A DNA stretch of 14,334 nt from an uncultured Veillonella sp. (GCA_934202215.1 CAKPXR010000038.1:1-14334); one strand, 5' to 3'; shown: positions 1 to 8,006, counted from the stretch's first letter. Program-made: numbers and translations. The notes: generated from the letters alone by a model not told the origin.

Positions 1-525
1 AAAATGGGGATGGTATTCCAATACTCTGCATTATTTGACTCTATGTCAGTAGGTGAAAATGTAGCCTTTGGTTTACGTCAACATACGGACTTAGGGGAAG
101 ATGAAATAAAACGCATTGTAGCAGAACGACTAGATTGGGTTGGTTTAAAAGGGTATGAGTCCTATATGCCTAACGAATTGTCTGGCGGTATGAAAAAGCG
201 TGTTAGCTTAGCTCGCGCCATAGCGTTAGATCCAAGTTTGATCCTCTATGATGAACCTTCATCCGGGTTAGATCCTATTACATCAGGTACGATTAGTATG
301 CTAATTAAGGGGATGCAACAACGGCTTGGTTGTACTTCTATCGTGGTAACACATGATATGCAATCCGCATTTTATGTGGCGGATCGCATAGCTTTGCTTG
401 ACAAGGGGAAATTTGTGGAAATTTCTGATACAATAGACTTTAAGAATTCTACAAATAAAAAGGTACAACAATTTATTCATGGTGAAGCAGAACCGATTAA
501 TGTATCTGCGATGGGAGAGGTATAA
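1..525 (+). CDS. mlaF: MlaF-type ABC transporter ATPase, 5' end outside window
   Basis: ATP-binding subunit of an MlaFED-type phospholipid transporter on the cytoplasmic face of the inner membrane; ATP hydrolysis drives lipid movement through the MlaE permease and MlaD. Only the last 174 codons are present: the frame is open from base 1, so the Walker A loop and true start lie upstream. Counting from the first visible codon (Lys), I see the Q-loop (VFQ, Gln7), the ABC signature LSGG at 60-63, Walker B LILYDE at 80-85 with catalytic Glu85, the D-loop SGLD at 88-91 and the H-loop His118. All expected motifs of the visible half are intact. The stop overlaps the mlaD start by one base (TAATG), indicating translational coupling. 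The MlaF assignment, rather than another ABC ATPase, rests on the adjacent MCE-domain gene; mlaE is expected upstream. Confidence 0.93.
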   Translation, partial: KMGMVFQYSALFDSMSVGENVAFGLRQHTDLGEDEIKRIVAERLDWVGLKGYESYMPNELSGGMKKRVSLARAIALDPSLILYDEPSSGLDPITSGTISMLIKGMQQRLGCTSIVVTHDMQSAFYVADRIALLDKGKFVEISDTIDFKNSTNKKVQQFIHGEAEPINVSAMGEV

Positions 526-1784
526 TGAAGTGGACGACGGAGGCTAAGGTAGGGGCTTTTACAATAATAGGTATAGCTCTATTTATTGCGGGCATACTGT
601 TTGTAGGTCGCATTGATATATGGGCTAAACCGCAAATGACGATTACTGGTGATTTTGCTCAAGTTAATGGTCTAAAAAATGGTAATCAGGTTAAATACTC
701 TGGTGTAGCCATCGGTAATGTTTCCGATATCGAAATTACGCCGCATGGTGTGGCAGTAAAAATGAAGCTTGATGAAAAGACACAAATTCCAAGTGACTCT
801 ACTTTTACATTGGGATCAGATGGTTTTTTAGGGGATAAATTTATTCAAATTTCACCAGGTCAATCTAAGGTATTTTTACAAGATGGTGATTCTGTTAAGG
901 GCGAAGGTGCAGACGCTATGGATAAGGCTATGCAAAGCGCTCAAAAATTAATGGATGGCACCGAAAAAATGTTGCAGTCTATCAATAATATTATTGGTGA
1001 TCCAGCAACGCAAAATGCACTTAAGTATTCCTTGCAATCTACTGCAGTCATGGCTGATAATGCTGTAGCGATTACACAAAATATGGCGGACGTAACGGCA
1101 CAGTTAAATCAAGCAACTCAGCAATTTAATGCAGATGGTAATGCAGGCAATGATATGCGTGCTATTTTGACAAACTTAAAACAAACTACGGATCGTGTGG
1201 ATAATATGGCTCGCTCTATGGAGGCTACGGTAACAGATCCTAAAGCACAGGAAAATATTAAGGAAACATTACATAATACGGCACAAATTTCAGCCCGCAT
1301 AAACAAATTAATGGGTGGCAAAGCGTATAAAAACGATGCAAATGGTAATGTTGTAGAGGAAAATAATGTTGAAAAAAAGTCATCTACTAAAGTTGAGCCC
1401 TCTGTAGATTTGTTATATAACACAACAGATGATGAATTCCGCATCAATGGTCGTGTTCGTGCTTATAATGATAAAGGTATGGCTGAGCTTGGCCTTTCCA
1501 ATGTCGGTGATGGCACTAAATTCGATTTAAATGCAGGTCGATTTATTAGCTCTAAATGGTTAGTACGGGGCGGTATTTTTGAAAGTGAATTAGGACTTGG
1601 CGTAGATTATAATTTACTTGGTCCTGTTTCATTGTCCGCTGCTGTATATGACCTTAATAATCGCAAATATCGTATTCGTAGTGATATACGTTTACATAAA
1701 GATACTTATGGGGTTATTCAAATGACCAGACCGTTCGGCTCTTCGAATGGTGGTACCTACTTTGGTATCAAACAAGTATTCTAA
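525..1784 (+). CDS. mlaD: MlaD-like MCE protein with long helical region and C-terminal barrel-like domain
   Basis: Substrate-binding MCE subunit of the Mla lipid transporter, anchored in the inner membrane. Of 419 residues, 10-28 form one hydrophobic anchor (AFTIIGIALFIAGILFVG) after a short cytoplasmic start. The MCE domain spans about 36-112, with the typical VNGLKNGNQVKYSGVAIGNV stretch and a hydrophobic FLGDKFIQI segment. Residues about 128-265 are polar and probably helical (many Ala, Gln, Met, Asn). A charged linker follows (about 266-290), then about 130 residues of alternating hydrophobic/polar strands rich in Gly and Tyr, ending GIKQVF with a terminal Phe as in OM barrel proteins. 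E. coli MlaD is about 183 residues and lacks this extension. Inference: one protein could reach from inner to outer membrane; I recall this architecture being described for Veillonella parvula. GGGAGAGG at 513-520 is the ribosome binding site. Confidence 0.92.
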   Translation: MKWTTEAKVGAFTIIGIALFIAGILFVGRIDIWAKPQMTITGDFAQVNGLKNGNQVKYSGVAIGNVSDIEITPHGVAVKMKLDEKTQIPSDSTFTLGSDGFLGDKFIQISPGQSKVFLQDGDSVKGEGADAMDKAMQSAQKLMDGTEKMLQSINNIIGDPATQNALKYSLQSTAVMADNAVAITQNMADVTAQLNQATQQFNADGNAGNDMRAILTNLKQTTDRVDNMARSMEATVTDPKAQENIKETLHNTAQISARINKLMGGKAYKNDANGNVVEENNVEKKSSTKVEPSVDLLYNTTDDEFRINGRVRAYNDKGMAELGLSNVGDGTKFDLNAGRFISSKWLVRGGIFESELGLGVDYNLLGPVSLSAAVYDLNNRKYRIRSDIRLHKDTYGVIQMTRPFGSSNGGTYFGIKQVF

Positions 1785-1794
1785 AAACTAATAC

Positions 1795-1811
1795 ATTCAC
1801 TTTAGGTGAAT
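1795..1811 (+). promoter_or_regulatory. Small perfect hairpin just upstream of the tolC ribosome binding site
   Basis: ATTCAC (1795-1800), loop TTTAG, GTGAAT (1806-1811) form a perfect 6-bp inverted repeat in the 42-base gap between mlaD and tolC, ending two bases before the GGAGG of tolC. No T-run follows, so it is not an intrinsic terminator. It could tune translation of tolC relative to mlaD, act as an operator half-site pair, or be chance. No function is shown by sequence alone. Confidence 0.3.
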
Positions 1812-1813
1812 AT

Positions 1814-1818
1814 GGAGG
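1814..1818 (+). promoter_or_regulatory. Ribosome binding site that fixes the tolC start
   Basis: GGAGG lies eight bases before ATG 1827. A longer reading of the frame from GTG 1806 would put this Shine-Dalgarno site inside the coding region and add seven residues ahead of an otherwise normal signal peptide, so ATG 1827 is chosen. Confidence 0.85.
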
Positions 1819-1826
1819 TATATATT

Positions 1827-3287
1827 ATGAATAAAAAGGTTTTATCCTTGGGTGTAATGCTCTCCTTGGCTACTACAGGTACAATGGCTGCTGATGTAGT
1901 TACAACTTCCGTTAATAATGGAGATCAATTAAGCAAATATCAAAAAGAAGCTATTCAATTAACACAAAAGCAGTTAGCTGAAAAATCTGTGCGAGATAGC
2001 AAAACATATGAAAGCAAATTGGACCTCGATGAGTCTCGTACAATTGAGTTAGCATTAGCTAATAACCGTACTGCAAAACAAACTAAATGGGGGTATGAAG
2101 CTGCTAAATCTGCAGTTAGCCAAGTGGCTGCGGCTAAAAATCCGACTGTTAGCTATGGTTGGACTGCTCAAAAAACAGGCGGAGACACTGGTCGCGGTAA
2201 AAATGGTAGTCATAACTTCACCATTAGTGCACCTGTATTTAATCCTCAACTTGATGCAAGCATTGATTCTGCACGTTATACCCGTGAAGGTACTGGTGCT
2301 AGCTATGAAGAAGCATTGCAACAAGCAAAATATGATGCTATTAGTGGCTACTATACATTGATCATGAATCGTAATCTTGTTGATGTAGCTCAACAAGCTG
2401 TTAAAGATTACCAAGGTCATGTAACAAATGTTCAAGCTCAATATAATGTTGGTTTGGTAGCTAGTTCTGATGTGTTAGCTGCTAAAACAAATCTTGCTGA
2501 CTCTGAAACAAACCTTGTAAAAACTCAAAATTCTGCAAATTTGGCAGAGGCTAGTTTGAACCAAGTCATTGCATATCCTGCACAAACAGCTATTAATACA
2601 GTAGAACATGATTTACAATATAAACCTTACAATGTTACATTGGAACAAGCTAAAGCATATGCTTTGCTTCATCGTTCTGCTCTTGTAAAATCTGCCCTTG
2701 ATGTAAAATCTGCAGAAGAAGCTGTAAAATCTGCTAAATCTGGTTATTTACCGACTGTAGCTGTAAAAGCAGGTCGTGGCTATGCTGATTTAGATGGTTA
2801 CTTTGGAACGAGTACAAAATCTTGGAGTGTAGGTGCTATTGCATCTTGGAGCTTATGGGATGGCGGTGCAACACAAAATGCTATAAAAAAAGCAAATGCA
2901 CAACTTGAACAAGCAAAAGAGGCTAATTTAGCTACTGTTGATGCTGTATTATTAGCAGTACAAAAAGCATACTTGAATTTGCGTTCTGCTGAGCAAACAA
3001 TCCAAAGTACTCAAACTGCAGTTGCTCAAGGTCAAGAAAGCTTCCGTATTGCTACACTTCGCTATCGTGCGGGAGTAGGTACAAACCTTGATGTACTCGA
3101 TGCGGAAACTAAATTAACAGATGCTCGTAATAACTATGTACAAGCTCTTTATAATTACAATATTAGCATTGCAGCTCTTGAACAATTGACAGGTGTTCCA
3201 TTGAATACTCCAGTTGGACAAGGTGCAGAAATTATTGCAAACAGCGGTGCAGCTGAACAATTAGCACAACTTGGTGGACATCAATAA
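1827..3287 (+). CDS. tolC: TolC-family outer-membrane efflux/secretion channel
   Basis: Predicted trimeric OM channel with a periplasmic helical tunnel, serving efflux pumps or type I secretion. The product is 486 residues, close to the 493 of the E. coli TolC precursor. It opens with a signal peptide (MNKKVLSLGVMLSLATTG, likely cleavage near TMA-A). The internal duplication typical of OEP proteins is visible: YNVGLVASSDVLAAKTNLADS at about 206-226 matches YRAGVGTNLDVLDAETKLTDA at about 413-433, each followed by a long helix ending LNQVIAYP or LEQLTGVP. Strand segments such as NPTVSYGW and SWSVGAIASWSLWDGG (about 105-111 and 332-347) fit the barrel contributions of each half. It follows mlaD by 42 bases with no promoter seen, and a terminator follows, so it is probably the last gene of the mla operon. 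No pump genes are nearby, so the partner is unknown. The symbol is a family name. Confidence 0.9.
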   Translation: MNKKVLSLGVMLSLATTGTMAADVVTTSVNNGDQLSKYQKEAIQLTQKQLAEKSVRDSKTYESKLDLDESRTIELALANNRTAKQTKWGYEAAKSAVSQVAAAKNPTVSYGWTAQKTGGDTGRGKNGSHNFTISAPVFNPQLDASIDSARYTREGTGASYEEALQQAKYDAISGYYTLIMNRNLVDVAQQAVKDYQGHVTNVQAQYNVGLVASSDVLAAKTNLADSETNLVKTQNSANLAEASLNQVIAYPAQTAINTVEHDLQYKPYNVTLEQAKAYALLHRSALVKSALDVKSAEEAVKSAKSGYLPTVAVKAGRGYADLDGYFGTSTKSWSVGAIASWSLWDGGATQNAIKKANAQLEQAKEANLATVDAVLLAVQKAYLNLRSAEQTIQSTQTAVAQGQESFRIATLRYRAGVGTNLDVLDAETKLTDARNNYVQALYNYNISIAALEQLTGVPLNTPVGQGAEIIANSGAAEQLAQLGGHQ

Positions 3288-3296
3288 TGTGATAAT

Positions 3297-3324
3297 AAAA
3301 AAGACGACTTCGGTCGTCTTTTTT
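3297..3324 (+). terminator. Intrinsic terminator after tolC
   Basis: AAGACGAC (3301-3308), loop TTCG, GTCGTCTT (3313-3320) make a perfect 8-bp stem, extended by four A-T pairs from the flanking A-run and T-run. The loop is the very stable C(UUCG)G tetraloop, and the T-run sits where a Rho-independent terminator needs it. The A-run and T-run are symmetric, so it could also work on the opposite strand, although no minus-strand gene ends here. It separates the mla-tolC unit from tamB. Confidence 0.95.
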
Positions 3325-3435
3325 GATAATAGATTTTTTACATGTAGATATAGTATATATTCATATTTCTTTATTATGGTAATATTTAATATGGCTTTAT
3401 ATGTCATTATTGTGAAAAATGATTAATAAAAAATT

Positions 3436-3455
3436 ATATTAGTTTCATAAAATTT
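3436..3455 (+). promoter_or_regulatory. Shared upstream element, tamB copy
   Basis: A 20-base AT-rich element with core TTTCATAAAATTT (3443-3455) matches 19 of 20 bases of the element upstream of bamA (7877-7896). It ends 36 bases before the proposed tamB -10 hexamer, against 34 bases in the bamA copy. Such conserved spacing suggests a protein binding site or an UP-like element serving both promoters. The element is seen directly; its role is inferred. Confidence 0.5.
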
Positions 3456-3488
3456 ATCCTTAAAATACTATAGATATTACTTTGTGTG

Positions 3489-3497
3489 TGGTAAGAT
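3489..3497 (+). promoter_or_regulatory. Putative extended -10 promoter of tamB
   Basis: TGG-TAAGAT fits an extended -10 (TGn followed by TAAGAT, one change from TATAAT), about 45 bases before the tamB ATG. The hexamer 17 bases upstream (TATAGA, 3469-3474) is a poor -35, so the extended -10 or an activator would have to compensate. A terminator upstream and a 255-base gap support a promoter somewhere here, but other AT-rich hexamers in 3340-3520 could also serve. Confidence 0.4.
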
Positions 3498-3542
3498 TAG
3501 TATATATATTTATAGTATTCATAATGTGTATGGGAGATCATT

Positions 3543-6500
3543 ATGACCCGTAAAAAGTGGTGTCTCATAGGGGCTGCAATTTTAGGTTTATCTGCAGTTG
3601 GTGCTAGTATAAATCCTATAGCGCAGACCTATGTAGCGCCTATGGTTAAAGAACAAGTAAATAATGCCATAAACGGATCTGTGGACTATGATTCTCTTCG
3701 TATCAATTGGAATGGTGATGTAGTTTTATCAGATGTGGTGATTAAAGATCGGGATGGTCACTTAGTAGGAACGGCACAAGATGTAGCCGTAGGGGTTAAA
3801 CTATCTGCATTACCAAGTATTATTGGGGGTAATACATCAGGGGCAACAGCTATATCCAGTGTTACCGTAGATGCACCTGATCTTCACATATGGCAATTGA
3901 ACGATGGATCTTGGAGTATAGAAAAGTTAGTTAAACCATCTGATCCGAATAAATCGGGTAGTTTTGATGGTGATATTACTATTAATAATGGCCATGTAGC
4001 GATACGTACTAAAGATGGTATTAAGCGCAATGTTGAAAACCTTGATGGCACTGTTGCTCTTAATATGGGTGGTATGTCCAAAGGGGCTTTTACTGCTGAT
4101 ATAGATGGTTCCTCTGTCCTTGTAAATGGCAAAATAGATATGGCTGATGTATCTAATTTTGACGTATTTGTACAAGCCGATGAAATTGATACTGCTGGTA
4201 TTATGAGCTTTGTTCCGTCACGAAAAGATCTTGTTGTAACGAAGGGGAAATTACAAGATTTACATCTCAATGTTAAAAGTGAAGATGGACAATATGTTAT
4301 GAGTGGTAATGTTGGCTTTAAAGGCTTAACAGGCACTTATAAGCGGGGCAATACGATGTATACCATTACTGATGGTGAAGGTCGTATTATGCTCAATCAT
4401 GACCAAATTGTTATTAGCCATAGCTCTTGGCGTATCAATGATCAAGCAGCAAAGCTTAATGGTCTCATTACATTAGGGAAGGACGAAGAATATCTCAATC
4501 TTAATGTTGTAGCGGATAAGATAAATCTAGAAGCTATTACTGATGTGGGGATTACTGGTATTGTCGGTGGTCGTGCTCATATTGGAGGCACTACTATAGC
4601 GCCGCGGGTGGATGCAACTATAGGCAGTGATGGTATTTCTTATAAAGGGTACCATGTGGACCGCGTACAAGGAAATGTAGTATACGATAATGGATTAGTT
4701 CGTATCGATGATGCTCAATTGTCTATTGGCGCTGGTAATGCTAAAGTTAAAGGTCAATACGTCGTAGATACAGGTGATTTTGACGCTGTTGCTAATGTTC
4801 ATGCCTTATCGTTAGATGCTTTTACACAAGATTTGACGATGCCTATTACAGGGATAGTTGATGGAGAAATCCATGTTTTGGGTAAGAATAATCAAGTTAC
4901 AGATCTTGTAGGCGCTGTTCAGGGTCATCAGATTGGGGTCCGTGGTGTAGTGTTGGATTCTGTAAAAGCGGATCTAACCCATAATGACAATCTTACCAAT
5001 ATAACTATGGTTGGAAATATGGGAACTGGCTCCTTTAGTGGATATGGTTCTATTCAAAATGGTCAAGTGGATGCCACAATTTCCGGTGATGCGTTACCGT
5101 TAACATCTCTCAGTTCGATCATAGGTGAAGATGTTGCTGGTACTGTTAGCACATCTATTAATGTAAAAGGCGCTTTAGATAATCCTAATGTGACTGGTAC
5201 TGTATGGGGGCAAGAGGTTATCTATAAGGGTGCTCATTTTGATGATATTCATAGTGATATTACTTTAGACAATCATGTCCTAACCATTACCAATGGTCAT
5301 ATTGGTGACGGTAGTGGTGGCTATGATATTACCGGTTGGTATAATATCAATACTGATGCATTAGATTTAAATGCTAAAGCTCGCGCAGTGCGTATTGAAA
5401 ATTTAATTCGCCCTGTAACTGACATTCCTATTACAGGATGGTTTGAAACCGATAACCATATAACAGGGACTGCGGCTAACCCTATTGTAGAAGGCCGAGC
5501 TCATTTATGGGATGGGTCTGCCTATGGCAAGCTTATAACTAATGCTTTTGCAAAGTATAATTATAAAAATGAAAGATTAGAATTATATCGCTTTGATATT
5601 GAAGGTTATGGTGCGACTATTACCGGTGGCGGTACTGTATCAAAAGAGGCTATTAATATTGATTTTGAAGGTAAGAAAATCGATATGGGTAGACTGCTCA
5701 TCAATACTGACTATAAAGTAGATGGTTTGTTAGCAGGCCGTGGTACTATAACGGGTTCTATGGATAACCCTCAGTTTAATGGTTACATTTTATCTGATGC
5801 TTTATCCATAAATGGCCAATTATTGACAGATATACATGGTCATGTCTATGCAGATAAATCTGTTGTAAATGTACAAGACTTTTCTTTTGCTGAATCAAAT
5901 GGTGGTCGTTATGTTGCTAAGGGCGGCATGAAGCTTGATGATAGTAAACAGCTATTTGGGGTCTTAGATGTTACTAATGGTAGTGTCAAGAATTTATTAG
6001 CACTGTTAGATCGCGAAAATGAGCATCTTGACGGTAAATTAAACGGATCCGTTGAAATTGGTGGGACAAAGGATAATCCAAGTGTCACTGTTAACGGTAA
6101 AATTAATAATGTTAGTATTGACGATAAGATTGTAGGCGATGCGACTATTGATGCTAGCTTAGCTAATCGGAAGTTTAAAATTACTACCTTAAAACTACCG
6201 GTAGATGAAGGGCTCATTGCTATGGGTGGCACATTGGATCTTGATGGTAAAGCTGACTTGCAAGTTGCCTTAAAGGATGTTGATATAGTACCATTCTTGC
6301 CACTTATAGGTAAGGATATCCAAGCTACAGGTTGGGTAACCGGCGTAGTGAATGTTACTGGAGAAACCAAAAATCCAAAGGTTGAACTATCTGGTGCGGT
6401 AGAATCTGGCTCTTTCAATGGCATTGGAATTGATGAGGGATTTGCATTAGCTACTATGCAAGATCATGTTATTCAAATTCAACGCATCCAAGGGGCAAAG

Positions 6501-7829
6501 GGAGGCTATAAGCTCAGTATTTATGGTAAAATCCCATTGGCTGCACTCTATACATCTGGTTATTTAGAATCTAGTGATGCTAAATCTATGGATGTAACGA
6601 TTGACTTTAACGAAGCAGACATGGCTGTTATTCCTTTAGTAACAACCCGCGTTAAGGATGCTACAGGTCCGTTGAAAGGGGCTATTAGACTCACTGGAAC
6701 AATAGATCAACCTGAGGCTTATGGTACTGTTTCTGTACGGAATGGCACAGTGAAGCTTGCTGATGTGTATAGTGACATTACAAACATTGATGGGGATTTG
6801 ATATTCTCTGGACAACAAGGGGACTTCCAATCTCGAATTACAATGGGGAAAGGTAGTGCTGGTTTAGCTGCTAAGGTAAATTGGTCTGGTCATAAGCTTA
6901 CAAATTATAAGGTTGCTGTTCAACTAGATGGGTTAGAAGTAGGTAGTGAATATATTAAGGGGCCATTAAATGGTGAGCTTTATATTGCAGAACGTGATGG
7001 ATTACCTACCTTAATAGGTAATTTGGATCTAGAAAACATCCAATTTAAGATCCCTCTTTCCTTACAATCTAGTGAAAGTAATACCAATATGGGGGTAGAT
7101 GTTACTATTCACGCTGGCAAGGGAGTGCGCCTATATGATCGTACTTTATATAACATGTTCATTGGTGGTGATGTTCATTTTGGTGGCACATTGCAAAATC
7201 CAACTGCTAGTGGTCAGTTTGATGTTAAGACCGGTACGTTTAAGTATTTAAACCATGTGTTTAATATTACTAAGGGGGATGCACACTTTGTAGGTGGCTC
7301 TTATTTACCAAATTTACAATTAGAGGCAGAAACTAATGTAAGCAACTATAATATCATGCTTGGCGTAAAAGGTACCGTAGACCATATGGATTTAACCTTG
7401 TCGTCTAATCCTAGTCTATCTAGAAAGCAAATTATTTCTATGTTGACCTTTGGTCGTGGTGCGGATTCTAATAGTAGTACACTGACCAATGATGATGTGA
7501 ATGCGGTTGCTACAGCAGGTTTGCAAATGTTTGCTTTTGGCTATGTACAAGATGCATTACAAAATACATTGGGGCTAGATAGGATCAATATTACAACGGG
7601 TTCCATTGATCCTGATGAACCGACTAATAGAGAAACCGCAGGCAATTATAATATTGAAATTGGCAAGTATATTGTTCCGAAAGTTATGCTTACCTATTCT
7701 CAAGGTATCAATAACAAACAAAATAAATATGGTGTGGAGTATTCTGTTAAACGAAACCTTAAGTTCACTGCATGGCATACATCGCAAGGAAACAATTATT
7801 TAGGTGGTCGCTGGACAAGAAGCTTCTAG
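3543..7829 (+). CDS. tamB: TamB/AsmA-like inter-membrane lipid-transfer protein
   Basis: A 1428-residue member of the TamB (DUF490) family; E. coli TamB is 1259. Such proteins are anchored in the inner membrane and form a long hydrophobic-grooved beta rod across the periplasm, implicated in phospholipid export and OM protein assembly. Here a signal anchor lies at about 7-25 (CLIGAAILGLSAVGASI), followed by an AsmA-like start (VDYDSLRINWNGDVVLSDV). Modules of about 100 residues recur, each opening with a G-x-x-x-NP-like motif near residues 543, 644, 738, 841, 940, 1052 and 1215. The C-terminal TamB domain includes SRKQIISMLTFGRG near 1290-1302 and closes with amphipathic strands ending TRSF (terminal Phe). 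GGGAGA at 3532-3537 sets the start. There is no TamA; bamA is the next gene, so BamA may be the OM partner (inference). Phe codons are mostly TTT, unlike the bamA barrel. Confidence 0.93.
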   Translation: MTRKKWCLIGAAILGLSAVGASINPIAQTYVAPMVKEQVNNAINGSVDYDSLRINWNGDVVLSDVVIKDRDGHLVGTAQDVAVGVKLSALPSIIGGNTSGATAISSVTVDAPDLHIWQLNDGSWSIEKLVKPSDPNKSGSFDGDITINNGHVAIRTKDGIKRNVENLDGTVALNMGGMSKGAFTADIDGSSVLVNGKIDMADVSNFDVFVQADEIDTAGIMSFVPSRKDLVVTKGKLQDLHLNVKSEDGQYVMSGNVGFKGLTGTYKRGNTMYTITDGEGRIMLNHDQIVISHSSWRINDQAAKLNGLITLGKDEEYLNLNVVADKINLEAITDVGITGIVGGRAHIGGTTIAPRVDATIGSDGISYKGYHVDRVQGNVVYDNGLVRIDDAQLSIGAGNAKVKGQYVVDTGDFDAVANVHALSLDAFTQDLTMPITGIVDGEIHVLGKNNQVTDLVGAVQGHQIGVRGVVLDSVKADLTHNDNLTNITMVGNMGTGSFSGYGSIQNGQVDATISGDALPLTSLSSIIGEDVAGTVSTSINVKGALDNPNVTGTVWGQEVIYKGAHFDDIHSDITLDNHVLTITNGHIGDGSGGYDITGWYNINTDALDLNAKARAVRIENLIRPVTDIPITGWFETDNHITGTAANPIVEGRAHLWDGSAYGKLITNAFAKYNYKNERLELYRFDIEGYGATITGGGTVSKEAINIDFEGKKIDMGRLLINTDYKVDGLLAGRGTITGSMDNPQFNGYILSDALSINGQLLTDIHGHVYADKSVVNVQDFSFAESNGGRYVAKGGMKLDDSKQLFGVLDVTNGSVKNLLALLDRENEHLDGKLNGSVEIGGTKDNPSVTVNGKINNVSIDDKIVGDATIDASLANRKFKITTLKLPVDEGLIAMGGTLDLDGKADLQVALKDVDIVPFLPLIGKDIQATGWVTGVVNVTGETKNPKVELSGAVESGSFNGIGIDEGFALATMQDHVIQIQRIQGAKGGYKLSIYGKIPLAALYTSGYLESSDAKSMDVTIDFNEADMAVIPLVTTRVKDATGPLKGAIRLTGTIDQPEAYGTVSVRNGTVKLADVYSDITNIDGDLIFSGQQGDFQSRITMGKGSAGLAAKVNWSGHKLTNYKVAVQLDGLEVGSEYIKGPLNGELYIAERDGLPTLIGNLDLENIQFKIPLSLQSSESNTNMGVDVTIHAGKGVRLYDRTLYNMFIGGDVHFGGTLQNPTASGQFDVKTGTFKYLNHVFNITKGDAHFVGGSYLPNLQLEAETNVSNYNIMLGVKGTVDHMDLTLSSNPSLSRKQIISMLTFGRGADSNSSTLTNDDVNAVATAGLQMFAFGYVQDALQNTLGLDRINITTGSIDPDEPTNRETAGNYNIEIGKYIVPKVMLTYSQGINNKQNKYGVEYSVKRNLKFTAWHTSQGNNYLGGRWTRSF

Positions 7830-7832
7830 GTT

Positions 7833-7879
7833 TATGACTAGAGTGTGCAAATCCCATAGATATGCACATTCTAGTCATA
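7833..7879 (+). terminator. Long hairpin after tamB, terminator-like without a strong T-run
   Basis: Arms 7833-7849 and 7863-7879 pair over 17 bp with a single G-U wobble, around a 13-base loop. The stem starts four bases after the tamB stop. The following bases (TTAATTT) are only a weak T-tract. It may end tamB transcription or protect the 3' end of the mRNA. The distal arm overlaps the first bases of the shared upstream element of bamA. Confidence 0.6.
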
Positions 7880-7896
7880 TTAATTTCATAAAATTT
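7877..7896 (+). promoter_or_regulatory. Shared upstream element, bamA copy
   Basis: Second copy of the 20-base element (core TTTCATAAAATTT at 7884-7896), differing from the tamB copy at one base (A 7883 versus G 3442). It ends 34 bases before the bamA -10 hexamer, placing it about where an activator or UP element would contact RNA polymerase. Functional reading is inference. Confidence 0.5.
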
Positions 7897-7927
7897 GTTT
7901 AATATAGTACTCATTCCCAGTATTTTA

Positions 7928-7936
7928 TGCTATAAT
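7928..7936 (+). promoter_or_regulatory. Extended -10 promoter of bamA
   Basis: TGC-TATAAT is a perfect extended -10. Transcription would begin around 7942-7945, giving a leader of about 63 bases. The -35 position 17 bases upstream (TACTCA, 7908-7913) matches the consensus at only three bases, as is usual for extended -10 promoters. The leader contains a small 7-bp inverted repeat, ATAAAGA (7938-7944) and TCTTTAT (7953-7959), right at the predicted start site. Confidence 0.7.
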
Positions 7937-8006
7937 AATAAAGATTTATTAGTCTTTATAAAACAAGATGTAAACTTTTTATGGGGATGAGTTCTAGGAG
8001 GAATTT

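Noticed and set aside
1806..1826. GTG start giving seven extra residues on the TolC-family protein
   Set aside because: The GGAGG site would then lie inside the coding sequence, and the normal signal peptide begins at ATG 1827.
2095..2361. 88-codon + strand frame inside the tolC gene
   Set aside because: Out-of-frame shadow; the encompassing frame has clear TolC-family features.
3325..3435. Possible small gene or RNA in the AT-rich gap before tamB
   Set aside because: No open frame with a ribosome binding site and no stable structure seen; only AT-rich bases, which may include alternative promoter hexamers.
5909..6424. 171-codon open frame on the minus strand inside tamB
   Set aside because: Antisense shadow of tamB; Ser/Pro/Thr-rich product without recognisable motifs or a clear ribosome binding site.
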